Assembly (NCBI GenBank): GCA_039029135.1
Contig: JBCCGT010000018.1
Span: forward strand, 1 to 64,000
Source of the DNA: JALZVT01 sp039029135
GTDB taxonomy: Bacteria; Pseudomonadota; Gammaproteobacteria; Pseudomonadales; Azotimanducaceae
Direction: 5' to 3'
DNA length: 64,000 bases
The notes beneath the pieces were generated by a model. That model saw only the letters and a list, made by a program, of their open reading frames with translations, ran no database searches and was not told the DNA's origin. Shown in pieces: positions 52,848 through 61,998 of this stretch. The position numbers and the translations under genes are program-made. Position 1 is the stretch's first letter, and the number at the start of each line of letters is the position of its first letter.

Positions 52848-53591
52848 GTGCCACTGACCGCTGCCGAACGGTACGTCGCGCCGCGAGGATATACCGGCGC
52901 GATCGATGGACGGGTGATAGGGGCGGATAGGGGTGAACATGGGTGGATATGGGTGAAGTTGCAAAGTGAGGCGCTGCTGCGGCGGGGCGGTGACGATCTG
53001 GCCGACGGCGAGCTGCTCGGCCTGCTGCTGGGTCCGGGCGTCAAGTCGACCGTCGCGGAGGGCCTGCTCGACGAATTCGGCGGCCTGCGCGGGGTACTGG
53101 ACGCGCGACCCGCCGCGCTGCTCGCCTGGCCGGGTTTGGGGACGTGCCGGGTCGCGAGGCTCAAGACGCTGCTGCCGCTGGCCGAACGCTATGAGCGGGC
53201 CCGGTTGGAGCACGGCGGCCTGATCGCGGATGCGCGCAGCGCCGAGCGCTTTCTAACGCGGCGGCTGGCGGGGCGACCGCGAGAGATCTTTGCGGCCATG
53301 TTCCTCAACGCGCGGCATCGGCTGCTCGGCTTCGAGGAGCTGTTCGCCGGCAGCGTCGACCGGGCCCAGGTCTACCCGCGCGAGGTCCTGCGCCGGGCGC
53401 TGCTCAACAACGCGGCGGCGCTGGTTCTGGCGCACAACCATCCGTCGGGCAATCCCGAGCCGTCAGCGGCCGATATCGCGCTGACCGAACGGCTGGTCAA
53501 GTTACTGTGCGAGGTCGACGTGCGGGTCCTGGATCACTTTGTGGTCGGCCAGGGGCGGGCGGTGTCGCTGGCCGAGCGGGGCCTGATCTAG
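52848..53591 (+). CDS. radC: RadC family JAB-domain protein
   Basis: 247 residues from ATG 52848, but similarity starts only near LQSEALLRRGGDDLADGELL, so a GTG at 52953 (212 residues) may be the true start. Helix-hairpin-helix N-terminal part (LAWPGLGTCRVARLK) and MPN/JAB domain with HNHPSGNPEPSAADIALT (His, His, Asp zinc ligands). Despite the name, RadC has no proven repair role. The 5' region has four near-copies of a 10-base unit (GGATAGGGGT / GAACATGGGT / GGATATGGGT) at about 52923-52956 that may have created the extra N-terminus. Confidence 0.9.
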   Translation: MPLTAAERYVAPRGYTGAIDGRVIGADRGEHGWIWVKLQSEALLRRGGDDLADGELLGLLLGPGVKSTVAEGLLDEFGGLRGVLDARPAALLAWPGLGTCRVARLKTLLPLAERYERARLEHGGLIADARSAERFLTRRLAGRPREIFAAMFLNARHRLLGFEELFAGSVDRAQVYPREVLRRALLNNAAALVLAHNHPSGNPEPSAADIALTERLVKLLCEVDVRVLDHFVVGQGRAVSLAERGLI

Positions 53592-53667
53592 GCACCGGGT
53601 GTTCCTGTCGCGACCGCGAGACCCTGAAAGAGCGTGTTCGGGGGTGTTTCGGGGGTGGACGGTGGTG

Positions 53668-53705
53668 AAAGAGCGCCAAAGAGCGCCAAAGAGCGCCAAA
53701 GAGCG
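53668..53705. repeat. 10-bp tandem repeat between radC and rpmB
   Basis: Three perfect copies of GAGCGCCAAA (53671-53700), flanked by AAA before and GAGCG after, so about 3.8 units. It lies ~100 bases before rpmB. A further related GAAAGAGCG is at 53627-53635. No gene or hairpin is formed. Confidence 0.8.
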
Positions 53706-53806
53706 ACGGGATCAGCGACCGAAAGTGCCCACTCGGCGACTTGCCCGCGCGGGGTGGCGAGGGTAGACTCGCGCTCCTTTTTTCTCGCGGTCATGAGGTC
53801 AGCGTC

Positions 53807-54043
53807 ATGTCTCAGGTGTGCCAGGTCACCGGCAAGCGCCCGGCAGTCGGCAACAACGTGAGCCACGCCAATAACAGAACCCGGCGTCGGTTCCTGCCGA
53901 ACCTGCACTATCATCGCTTCTGGGTAGAAGACGAGAAGCGCTTCGTGCGCCTGCGCGTCTCCGCCAAGGGCATGCGCATCATCGACAAGAAAGGCATCGA
54001 CGTGGTCCTCGCCGACATGCGTAAGCGTGGCGAGAAGGTCTGA
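53807..54043 (+). CDS. rpmB: 50S ribosomal protein L28
   Basis: 78 residues, ATG 53807. MSQVCQVTGKRPAVGNNVSH, NNRTRRRFLPNLHYHRFW, SAKGMRIIDKKGID. A normal length. A GAGG lies about 10 bases upstream of ATG. First gene of rpmB-rpmG. Confidence 0.97.
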   Translation: MSQVCQVTGKRPAVGNNVSHANNRTRRRFLPNLHYHRFWVEDEKRFVRLRVSAKGMRIIDKKGIDVVLADMRKRGEKV

Positions 54044-54161
54044 GGCACAGCCCAGACCGGTCTGCGGCCAAGAGGCCGGATTCCAGCCCACTTCAATCCA
54101 TTCCAAAATGCGCTGATCTTGGGATCGGCAACCGAAGAGACATCCGAAAGGAACAGTCACC

Positions 54162-54317
54162 ATGCGCGACAAGATCAAACTGGTATCGACGGCAGGCACC
54201 GGTCATTACTACACGACCGACAAGAACAAGCGCACGATGCCCGACAAGTTCGAGATCAAGAAGTACGACCCGGTCGTACGCAAGCACGTGATCTACAAGG
54301 AAGCGAAGATCAAGTAG
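54162..54317 (+). CDS. rpmG: 50S ribosomal protein L33
   Basis: 51 residues: MRDKIKLVSTAGTGHYYTTD then KNKRTMPDKFEIKKYDPVVR and KHVIYKEAKIK. AAAGGAA precedes the ATG. It has no CxxC zinc pair, so it is the C- type L33 as in E. coli. Downstream of rpmB by 118 bases. Confidence 0.97.
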   Translation: MRDKIKLVSTAGTGHYYTTDKNKRTMPDKFEIKKYDPVVRKHVIYKEAKIK

Positions 54318-54331
54318 CGATCTGTTCGCCT

Positions 54332-54358
54332 GGTCGGTCCCGCCGAGCCGGACCGACC
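54332..54358 (+). terminator. Hairpin after rpmG
   Basis: GGTCGGTCC (54332-54340), 9-base loop, GGACCGACC (54350-54358), 15 bases after the rpmG stop. No U-tract follows. Likely an mRNA 3' stabiliser or terminator. Confidence 0.5.
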
Positions 54359-54560
54359 GCGGCGCGCCGACGCCGCTACCCGACGGCTCGCCGTCCTTCC
54401 AGCCAAGTTCTACCGTGCCGCCTTGCTGCCGCGGTCAATTCACCCACTCTCCGTGCCTGTCTCCACCACGGGCCCCGACCCCTGCTGGTTGCTGCGGTTT
54501 CCCGCTGCTGGTGCCGTGCGGGTAAGCTGCCCGCTTAGCTGATCACCCACCAGACACGCC

Positions 54561-55397
54561 ATGCCGGAGCTTCCCGAAGTCGAAACCACGCGTCGCGGTA
54601 TCGAAGACGCGGTCGTTGGCCGTGAGATCAGCGACTGGGTGGTGCGCGACGCCCGGCTGCGCTGGCCGGTCGAACTGCCGGAGCACCTGCGCGGGCGTCG
54701 GATGGAGCGCATCGATCGACGCGGCAAATATCTGCTGCTGCGCTGCGAAGGCGCCGGTTTGATCGTGCATCTGGGCATGTCGGGATCGCTGCGGGTCGTG
54801 CCGGCCGATACCCCGCCGCGCAAGCACGACCACATCGATTTGGTGTTGGACGACGACAGCGCTCTACGGCTGCATGATCCCCGACGCTTCGGCAGCGTGC
54901 ACTATCTCGATGAGCCGCTGGAGCGCCACTTCCTGCTCGCGAATCTCGGCGTCGAGCCGCTGGGCGAAGCGTTCGACGGCGCGCACCTGAAGGCTCTGGC
55001 GCGCGGCAAGCGCGTCGCGGTCAAGAACTTCATCATGAACAGCGCGGTTGTGGTCGGGGTCGGCAACATCTACGCGAACGAGGCCCTGTTCCTCGCCGGG
55101 ATTCGGCCGACCGTGCCGGCCGGCAGCCTGTCGCTGCCGGCCTACACGGCACTGGCGGCGTCCATTCGCCAGGTCCTGCTCGCCGCGATACAGATGGGTG
55201 GCACCACGCTGCGTGATTACGTCGGCAGCGCCGGCGACCGCGGTTACTTCAAGCAGTCGCTGAACGTCTACGGCCGCGAGGGCGAACAGTGCACGCTCTG
55301 CGATAGCGCGCTTACGGATCTGCGTCTCGGGCAGCGTGCGACCGTGTACTGTCCGAAGTGCCAACCACCACGCGGATTCAATCGGACCCGGTGCTAG
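54561..55397 (+). CDS. mutM: Formamidopyrimidine-DNA glycosylase
   Basis: 278 residues. N-terminal PELPEVETTRRG (Pro2 nucleophile and Glu3), the Lys of RRGKYLLLRC, H2TH region VAVKNFIMNSAVVVGVGNIYANE, and a C-terminal zinc finger CTLC to CPKC. Removes 8-oxoguanine and nicks the site. Normal length and complete motifs. Confidence 0.97.
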   Translation: MPELPEVETTRRGIEDAVVGREISDWVVRDARLRWPVELPEHLRGRRMERIDRRGKYLLLRCEGAGLIVHLGMSGSLRVVPADTPPRKHDHIDLVLDDDSALRLHDPRRFGSVHYLDEPLERHFLLANLGVEPLGEAFDGAHLKALARGKRVAVKNFIMNSAVVVGVGNIYANEALFLAGIRPTVPAGSLSLPAYTALAASIRQVLLAAIQMGGTTLRDYVGSAGDRGYFKQSLNVYGREGEQCTLCDSALTDLRLGQRATVYCPKCQPPRGFNRTRC

Positions 55398-55477
55398 ACT
55401 CGGTCGATGGATCGACTCGGGTCGCGCGGCCCATCGAGGGTGGCGAGGGTGGCGGGCATGATCCTGCTGTGAATGGC

Positions 55478-55502
55478 GATTGAACCCACTACGGGTTCAA
55501 TC
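55478..55502 (+). terminator. Hairpin downstream of mutM
   Basis: GATTGAACCC (55478-55487), loop ACTAC, GGGTTCAATC (55493-55502), a perfect 10-bp stem. A second weaker stem GCTGCC/GGCAGC follows at about 55515-55531. No U-run after either. Confidence 0.45.
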
Positions 55503-55574
55503 CTATGCAAACCCCGGCTGCCCAAGCGGCAGCACCGCGGGTCCAAGAACAAGGACTTTTCCAAGGACTTTTAG

Positions 55575-55904
55575 ATGAAGCACGTTGCTCTGATTGTTGC
55601 CGCGTCCCTCCTGGCCGCGACGCTCACGCCGACGAAGGCCTTTGCCGGCCCCGAAGACGAGCCTAACGGCGGTGAAATGCTGGTCGACGCGGCCATCGCG
55701 CGCCCGATCGGTGCGGTGACGACCGCCATCGGCGTCGTCGCTTTCGTCGCGACGCTGCCCTTCAGCGCGCTCGGCGGTAACGTCGATGCGGCCGCTGACA
55801 AGCTAGTCATTGATCCGGCGCGTGAGACCTTTGTGCGCTGCCTCGGCTGTGACCGCGCGGGTCGCCCCGAGCGCTTCCGCGGCAAGGAAGACGAGATCCG
55901 CTAA
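55575..55904 (+). CDS. Small exported hypothetical protein
   Basis: 109 residues, signal peptide KHVALIVAASLLAATLTPTKAFA, one hydrophobic segment (GAVTTAIGVVAFVATLPFSAL) and a conserved-looking end with NVDAAADKLVIDPARETFVR and CLGC. The CxxC might be redox-active or bind metal. Family not identified. It converges with coaD: the two stop codons share bases 55901-55904, and a 12-base palindrome ACCCTGCAGGGT follows at 55904-55915. Confidence 0.75.
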   Translation: MKHVALIVAASLLAATLTPTKAFAGPEDEPNGGEMLVDAAIARPIGAVTTAIGVVAFVATLPFSALGGNVDAAADKLVIDPARETFVRCLGCDRAGRPERFRGKEDEIR

Positions 55905-56395
55905 CCCTGCAGGGTCTCTACGACCACCGGATGCACGAACTGCGAGATGTCGCCGCCGAGGCCTGCGATCTCGCGCACCAGCGTCGATGAGATGAACGAG
56001 CAGTCGTGCGATGTCGGCAGGAACACGTACTCGATGTCGGGATCGAGTGACTGGTTCATCTCGGCCATCTGAAATTCGTAGTCGAAGTCCATCATGTTGC
56101 GCAGACCGCGCAGGATGAAGCGCGTCTCCTTGCGCTTGACGAATTCGACGAGCAGCCCGCTGAACGCCTCGACGGTGACCCGATCGCCGTACTCTGCAAG
56201 TACCGTCTCGCATAGCTGGATGCGCTTCGCGTGGTAGGCCGCCGGGTCTTTCTGCGCGGACGTGCCGATCGCGAGGATCACGTGATCGAACAGATTGAGT
56301 GCTCGACGCACCAGATCGGTGTGGCCGTTGGTGATCGGGTTGAACGAACCCGGATAGATAACGGTGCGGCTGACGCCTGAACTGCTGAGTGTGAT
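55901..56395 (-). CDS. coaD: Phosphopantetheine adenylyltransferase, apparently starting at ATC
   Basis: 164 residues. Motif VIYPGSFNPITNGHTDL (TxGH-type nucleotidyl site), LRGLRNMMDFDYEFQMAEMN and SFISSTLVREIAGLGGDISQ identify CoaD, which makes dephospho-CoA. No ATG, GTG, TTG or CTG is available between the upstream in-frame TGA (56425-56423) and the nucleotide-binding motif; the first ordinary start lies after it (GTG 56311) and would remove the active site. AGGGGAG stands 7 bases before an ATC at 56395-56393, which would give ITLSSSGVSRTVIYPG. A sequencing or true ATG-to-ATC change is possible. Next to rsmD as usual, both on the minus strand. Confidence 0.9.
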   Translation of the reverse strand: MTLSSSGVSRTVIYPGSFNPITNGHTDLVRRALNLFDHVILAIGTSAQKDPAAYHAKRIQLCETVLAEYGDRVTVEAFSGLLVEFVKRKETRFILRGLRNMMDFDYEFQMAEMNQSLDPDIEYVFLPTSHDCSFISSTLVREIAGLGGDISQFVHPVVVETLQG

Positions 56396-56500
56396 GGCGG
56401 CGCTCCCCTGTCGCCAGCGGCCTCATATGCGGCCTGATTCGCGATACTAGCGAAGCGATTCGAGACGCGCAAAGTGTCGCGCTGGGCGCGGGAGCGGCCC

Positions 56501-57076
56501 TCAGCCCGCAAGAGCCAGCAGCGTCGCGCGGGCATCCCCGAAGCGTTTTTCGCGGACCACCGTCCAGGCTGGCGGCCAGTCGGCGGGCGTCTGCCAGGCG
56601 GTCTCGACGTACACCAGCGCGCCGTCCGCGAGCAGGTCCTGTGTGAGCTCGCGCAGCACGCGCGGCACGAGCTGGTCCGCAAAGGGCGGATCGACGAGCA
56701 CGATGTCATAGCGGATCGATCCGCGAGCGCGGCGCAGGAAGGCGAACGCGTCTGACTGTTCGACGCGCGCGGGTGGCTCCTGGTCTGCTGCGCGTTCCTG
56801 CAGTGTTACGAGGTTGTCGCGCAGCGCGCGGGCGACGCGCGCGCTGTGCTCGACAAAGTCGACGCCGGCGGCGCCGCGCGACAGCGCCTCGAGACCCAGC
56901 GCGCCCGAGCCCGCGAACAGGTCCAGGCAGCGCGCGCCGGGCAGCTGCGGCAGCAGCCAGTTGAACAGCGTCTCCCGGGTGCGATCTGCGCTCGGGCGCA
57001 GACCGCGAGCGTCGGGAAAGCGTACCTTTCGCGCTTTCCACTTACCGCCGATAATGCGGATCGTATTTCGTTGCAT
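56501..57076 (-). CDS. rsmD: 16S rRNA (guanine966-N2)-methyltransferase
   Basis: 191 residues. IRIIGGKWKARKVRFP, RPSADRTRETLFNWL, SAM motif CLDLFAGSGALGLEALSRGA, and catalytic VLVDPPF. It methylates G966 of 16S rRNA. Divergent from ftsY across 27 bases, as in E. coli. Confidence 0.96.
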   Translation of the reverse strand: MQRNTIRIIGGKWKARKVRFPDARGLRPSADRTRETLFNWLLPQLPGARCLDLFAGSGALGLEALSRGAAGVDFVEHSARVARALRDNLVTLQERAADQEPPARVEQSDAFAFLRRARGSIRYDIVLVDPPFADQLVPRVLRELTQDLLADGALVYVETAWQTPADWPPAWTVVREKRFGDARATLLALAG

Positions 57077-57103
57077 GAGAAAATCTTGACGGAAACTGAC
57101 TCA

Positions 57104-58078
57104 ATGTCGAGCGACGCAGGGGATTCGCAGCCGGGTAGCGAAGAGCGCGGCGGGCTGTGGAAGCGCTTCAAGCGCGGCCTGAGCAAAACCCGCGAGCAGC
57201 TCGGCTCGGGCGTCGGCAACCTGCTGCTCGGCGAAAAAGAGATCAGCGACGACGTGCTCGACGAACTCGAGACTGCGCTGCTGGTGACCGACGTCGGGAT
57301 CGACGCCACCGCCGCAATCATGGAGCGCCTGACCGCGCGCGTGAAGCGGCGCGAGCTGAACGACACCGTTGCCCTGCACGGCGCGCTGGGCGAGGTCTTA
57401 CTCGACATGCTCGCACCCATGACGGGTGAGTTTTCAGTAACGGTGGAGAGCAAGCCCTGCGTCGTGTTCTTCGTCGGGGTCAACGGCGTCGGCAAGACGA
57501 CGACGATCGGCAAGCTCGCGCACCGCCTGAAGTCCGAGGGCCGCGCGGTCATGCTCGCGGCCGGCGACACCTTCCGCGCGGCGGCGGTCGAACAGCTGCA
57601 GACCTGGGGCGAACGCAACGATGTCCCGGTCGTCGCCCAGGCGCAGGGCAGCGACAGCGCCTCGGTGGTGTTCGATGCCGTGCAGGCCGGACGCTCCCGC
57701 GGGGTCGACGTGGTGCTCGCTGACACGGCCGGGCGCCTGCAGGCGAAGAGCAACCTGATGGACGAGTTGGCGAAGATTCGCCGCGTCGTGGCGCGCATCG
57801 ACGACCAGGCGCCCCACGAGGTGATCCTGGTGCTCGATGGCGGTGTTGGACAGAACGCATTGAGCCAGCTGCGCGAATTTCACGACACGGTGGGCGTTAC
57901 GGGGCTGGTGCTGACCAAGCTCGACGGCACGGCAAAGGCCGGGGTGCTGTTTGCGCTGGCGCACGCGCTGGGCGAGCGGCGCCTGCCGGTCTACTTCGTC
58001 GGCGTGGGCGAGGCGGTGGAAGACCTGCGGCCGTTCGAGCCCGAGCCCTTCGTCAGCGCGCTGCTTGATCGGGACTGA
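57104..58078 (+). CDS. ftsY: Signal recognition particle receptor FtsY
   Basis: 324 residues from ATG 57104. N-terminal acidic stretch is short (the E. coli A domain is absent), then the NG domain: GLSKTREQLGSGVGNLLLGE, G1 FFVGVNGVGKTTTIGKLAHR, GDTFRAAAVEQL, G3 DTAGR, DGGVGQNALSQ (usually DATTGQNA-like), TKLDGTAKAG and EDLRPFEPEPFV. GTPase that docks SRP at the membrane. The first of ftsY-ftsE-ftsX with 9 bases between ftsY and ftsE. Confidence 0.96.
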   Translation: MSSDAGDSQPGSEERGGLWKRFKRGLSKTREQLGSGVGNLLLGEKEISDDVLDELETALLVTDVGIDATAAIMERLTARVKRRELNDTVALHGALGEVLLDMLAPMTGEFSVTVESKPCVVFFVGVNGVGKTTTIGKLAHRLKSEGRAVMLAAGDTFRAAAVEQLQTWGERNDVPVVAQAQGSDSASVVFDAVQAGRSRGVDVVLADTAGRLQAKSNLMDELAKIRRVVARIDDQAPHEVILVLDGGVGQNALSQLREFHDTVGVTGLVLTKLDGTAKAGVLFALAHALGERRLPVYFVGVGEAVEDLRPFEPEPFVSALLDRD

Positions 58079-58087
58079 CGAGCGTTC

Positions 58088-58807
58088 ATGGGTAGCATCG
58101 AATTTCGCGGCGTCAGCAAGCGCTACGGCAATGGCATGGACGCGCTGGCCGACGTGTCGGTGCGTATCCCCGCGGGGTCGATGACGTTCCTCACCGGCCA
58201 CTCGGGCGCCGGTAAGAGCACCTTCCTGCGGCTGCTGCTGCAGCTCGAGCGGCCCTCGCAGGGCGCCATAGAAGTGAACGGCGTCGACGTGGCGCGGCTA
58301 CCGGAGCGTGCGCTGCCGGACTACCGGCGTCATCTGGGCGCCGTCTTTCAGGATCACCACCTGCTCGCGAATCGCACCGTCTATGACAACGTCGCCCTGC
58401 CGCTGAGGGTCGGCGGCATGCGCGAGCGCGAGGCCGCCCGCCGCGTGCGCGCGGCGCTCTCGAGGGTTGGGCTGCTGGAGAAGGAGCGGACGCTGCCCAG
58501 CGCGCTGTCCACCGGCGAACAGCAGCGGGTCGGGATCGCGCGCGCAGTGGTGAACCGCCCCAAGATCCTGCTCGCGGACGAGCCCACCGGCAATCTCGAC
58601 CCGGAGCTGTCGCGCGACATCATGGCGCTGTTTCAGCAGTTTCAGCAGGTGGGCACGACGGTGATCGTCGCCAGCCACGACCGCGAGCTGATCAACGCCC
58701 TCGGCAGCCGCATCATCGAGCTGTCTCGTGGGCATCTGCTGCGCGACCTGGCGGGCGTCGCCGACCTCGCGGCACCCAATGGGGGCGAATCGCACCGTGG
58801 CGCGTAG
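58088..58807 (+). CDS. ftsE: Cell division ATP-binding protein FtsE
   Basis: 239 residues. Walker A GHSGAGKST, Q-loop VFQDHH, signature LSTGEQQRV, Walker B ILLADEPTG, H-loop ASHD. ABC ATPase of the FtsEX divisome complex that regulates peptidoglycan amidases via EnvC. The signature is LSTGE rather than LSGGE, an accepted variant. The last ~20 residues overlap ftsX. Confidence 0.96.
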   Translation: MGSIEFRGVSKRYGNGMDALADVSVRIPAGSMTFLTGHSGAGKSTFLRLLLQLERPSQGAIEVNGVDVARLPERALPDYRRHLGAVFQDHHLLANRTVYDNVALPLRVGGMREREAARRVRAALSRVGLLEKERTLPSALSTGEQQRVGIARAVVNRPKILLADEPTGNLDPELSRDIMALFQQFQQVGTTVIVASHDRELINALGSRIIELSRGHLLRDLAGVADLAAPNGGESHRGA

Positions 58808-59753
58808 CCGCGCGCTGCCCTGGCCGCGCGCATCGCGCTCGCCCTTCGCCTGGTGGCGCGATCACTGGCGGGACGCGCGCGAGAGCCTGAGCTTTATCAC
58901 AGAGCATCTGTCGACATCGCTGCTCGTGTGGCTGTTGATCGGCATCGCGCTGGCCCTGCCGGCCGGGCTGTACCTGCTGCAGCGCAATCTGGCGGTCGCC
59001 GACGACGAATGGCAGGGTCGCGTTGGCCTCAGCGTCTACTTCACGCTCGACGCGACGCCGGAACAGATCGAGGCGGGCGTGCGCCTGGCGCGAGAGTCGC
59101 GGCTGGTGGCCGACGTCAACAGCATCGATCCGGCGACCGCGCTGCGGGAGTTCGAGTCCTTCGCGGGCCTCGCGAATGCCCTGGAGCTGCTGGACGACAA
59201 CCCGCTGCCGCACTCGCTGAAGCTGTCGCTGGTGGGATTTGCCGACCTGCTGGATCTGCAGGAGCTTGCGGAACGCTTCGAGGGGGCGGCCGGCGTCGAT
59301 CTGGTGGTGGTGGAAAAACACTGGCTCGAGCGGCTGGCCGCGCTCACGACCCTGGTGAAGCGGCTCGGCCTGCTGATCGGCGTGCTGTTCGCGGTGGGCG
59401 CGGTGCTCGTGACCGCGGCCTCGGTGCGCCTCGCCATCGAGGCGCGGCTGGACGAGCTGCGGGTGCAGAAGCTCGTCGGCGCGTCGCCGGCGTTCCTGCG
59501 CCGGCCGTTCTTGTATTTCGGCATTCTCTACGGGCTCGGCGGCGCCCTGCTCGCACTGATGGTGCTGTCGCTGGCGTTGGTTGCGCTGGAGGGGCCGCTG
59601 GTGCGGCTGCTAGAAAGCTACGGCGGGGACTTGAAAGTGGCGGGCTTCGACCCCAGCTTCCTCGCAGGCGTGCTGCTGCTCGGTGCGCTGCTGGGGCTGT
59701 TTGGCGCCCTGCTGGCGAGCCGCAGCCGACTCGATGCTATCGAGATTGTCTGA
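58779..59753 (+). CDS. ftsX: Cell division protein FtsX
   Basis: 324 residues from ATG 58779, 29 bases inside ftsE; a GTG at 58797 is nearly as good. N-terminal FAWWRDHWRDARESL and a transmembrane helix, a periplasmic domain (about 70-190), then three helices (VKRLGLLIGVLFAVGAVLVT etc.). FtsX transmits FtsE ATPase to amidase activators. Four membrane helices as expected. Confidence 0.95.
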   Translation: MGANRTVARSRALPWPRASRSPFAWWRDHWRDARESLSFITEHLSTSLLVWLLIGIALALPAGLYLLQRNLAVADDEWQGRVGLSVYFTLDATPEQIEAGVRLARESRLVADVNSIDPATALREFESFAGLANALELLDDNPLPHSLKLSLVGFADLLDLQELAERFEGAAGVDLVVVEKHWLERLAALTTLVKRLGLLIGVLFAVGAVLVTAASVRLAIEARLDELRVQKLVGASPAFLRRPFLYFGILYGLGGALLALMVLSLALVALEGPLVRLLESYGGDLKVAGFDPSFLAGVLLLGALLGLFGALLASRSRLDAIEIV

Positions 59754-59843
59754 CGAAAACTGGGCGGAGTGTGCCTGGTCGTCGCCAAGACGATAAAAAA
59801 CGCATGTAAAACAATAGGTTGTGTTGGTCGGGCGTGCGACTCA

Positions 59844-59867
59844 GGTCGCGGAACCGCGACCGCTTTT
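59844..59867 (+). terminator. Candidate terminator of ftsYEX
   Basis: A perfect 18-base dyad GGTCGCGG-AA-CCGCGACC (59844-59861; probably a 7-bp stem with a 4-base loop), then GCTTTT. It is just upstream of the CIRCE-like element, so it would separate ftsX from rpoH. Confidence 0.55.
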
Positions 59868-59892
59868 AGCAGTCTCAGTATGAGAGTGCTAA
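59866..59892 (+). promoter_or_regulatory. CIRCE-like HrcA operator upstream of rpoH
   Basis: TTAGCAGTC (59866-59874), 9-base spacer, GAGTGCTAA (59884-59892). Consensus is TTAGCACTC-N9-GAGTGCTAA, so 17 of 18 bases match and the spacing is exact. It lies 33 bases before the rpoH ATG, overlapping where the promoter or leader must be. CIRCE normally precedes groES or dnaK/hrcA operons; hrcA is not in this window. Confidence 0.75.
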
Positions 59893-59924
59893 AATTGCCC
59901 CGTCTGAAGAGGTAGATCCAACTC

Positions 59925-60785
<861 letters not shown>

Positions 60786-60794
60786 CGGCCCGCC

Positions 60795-61172
60795 GTGTCT
60801 GCCGCGTGGGCTCTCGCCGCCGCCGGGCTGAATGGCCTGCTGGCCGTTGGTCTTGGCGCCTTCGGCGCGCATGCCCTCAAACCCCGTCTGCTCGCCGCCG
60901 ACACGCTGTCCGCTTGGGATACCGCGGTGCTCTATCACCTTGTACACAGCGCGGCGCTGCTTGGCCTCGCCGCCTGGTGGCGGGCGAGCGGCGCATCGAT
61001 GGCAGGTCCGGCGATTGCCTTTCTGCTCGGCATGCTGATGTTCAGCGGCAGTCTCTATTGGCTCGCGCTCGGCGGACCGCGCTGGCTGGGTCCGGTGACG
61101 CCGATCGGCGGCACGGCGCTGCTGGCGGGCTGGGGGCTCATCGTCTGGCACGCGCTCGGCCGTCCGGGCTGA
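60795..61172 (+). CDS. DUF423 membrane protein
   Basis: 125 residues from a GTG, four hydrophobic helices. The family pattern is present: GLGAFGAHALK, WDTAVLYHLVHSAALL, FSGSLYWLALGG and VTPIGGTALLAGW. Inner-membrane protein of unknown role (YgdD family). Ten bases after rpoH and 3 bases before trmB, so these may be one transcript. Confidence 0.93.
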   Translation: MSAAWALAAAGLNGLLAVGLGAFGAHALKPRLLAADTLSAWDTAVLYHLVHSAALLGLAAWWRASGASMAGPAIAFLLGMLMFSGSLYWLALGGPRWLGPVTPIGGTALLAGWGLIVWHALGRPG

Positions 61173-61175
61173 GCG

Positions 61176-61949
61176 ATGAGCGGCAGGGAAGGGGAGACCG
61201 ACGCGGAGCAAGCCGCGCCATCGGGTGACGAACGCGCGCCAGTCCCGTCTAGCACGACCCAAACCGAAGCCAGCCAACACCCGCGTCAGGTCTATGTCCG
61301 GCGTCGCGGACGCATGACGCGGGGTCAGGCGCGAGCGCTGGAAACCCTGCAAACGCGCTTCGTCATCGAACCGCAAGACACCTCCTTCGAAGACTACTCG
61401 GCGGATCGAGAGCCCGCGCCGCTCGGCGTCGAGATCGGCTTCGGCATGGGGCAGGCGCTCGCGGAGTGGGCGCTCGAGCGTCAGGACTGGCGGCTGCTGG
61501 GCATCGAGGTCTACCAGCCGGGCATCGGCTCGCTGCTGCTCCAACTCGAAGAAGCCGGCGCGACCAACGTGCGTGTATTGGAGGCGGATGCGCGGGAGAT
61601 CTTCGAACGCTGGCTGCCGGCGGCGTCGGTGCGAGAGATTCACATCTACTTTCCGGATCCGTGGCCGAAGAAGCGACACGCGTCGCGAAGAATCGTGCAG
61701 CCGGATACGCTGGCGGTGTTCGCGAACGCGCTGGAGCCTGGTGGCCTGCTGCATCTGGCGACGGACTGGCAGTCCTATGCGGAGTGGATGCTGGAATGCG
61801 CCCAGGGCGAGCCACGGCTTCGAAACCTCGCGGCGGGCTTCGCGCCGCGCCCTGACGACCGTCCCGTGACTCGCTTCGAGGCGCGCGGCCAGCGCCTGGG
61901 GCACGACGTCTGGGATCTCAAGCTCGAGCGCGTTGCGAACGAGCCCTGA
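61176..61949 (+). CDS. trmB: tRNA (guanine46-N7)-methyltransferase
   Basis: 257 residues. SAM-binding LGVEIGFGMGQALAEWA, signature IYFPDPWPKKRHASRRIVQ, and C-terminal FEARGQRLGHDVWDLKLER. The first ~40 residues are polar and likely disordered. Methylates G46 of tRNAs. Confidence 0.96.
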   Translation: MSGREGETDAEQAAPSGDERAPVPSSTTQTEASQHPRQVYVRRRGRMTRGQARALETLQTRFVIEPQDTSFEDYSADREPAPLGVEIGFGMGQALAEWALERQDWRLLGIEVYQPGIGSLLLQLEEAGATNVRVLEADAREIFERWLPAASVREIHIYFPDPWPKKRHASRRIVQPDTLAVFANALEPGGLLHLATDWQSYAEWMLECAQGEPRLRNLAAGFAPRPDDRPVTRFEARGQRLGHDVWDLKLERVANEP

Positions 61950-61998
61950 GGCGGCGGGTGTGTAGACTGCGCGTAACCAAGACTGGGGGGAACGACCA

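Noticed and set aside
54338..54560. Additional small gene between rpmG and mutM
   Set aside because: Open frames there are short, lack ribosome sites and overlap the post-rpmG hairpin.
55803..56426. ATG at 56426 as start of coaD through a frameshift
   Set aside because: That ATG is in another frame and has no good ribosome site. A frameshift error cannot be excluded, but the Shine-Dalgarno before ATC in the correct frame is the simpler reading.
59893..59912. Sigma-32 type -10 (CCCCGTCT) before rpoH
   Set aside because: Only six of eight positions match CCCCATNT and no CTTGAA-like -35 is at the right distance.
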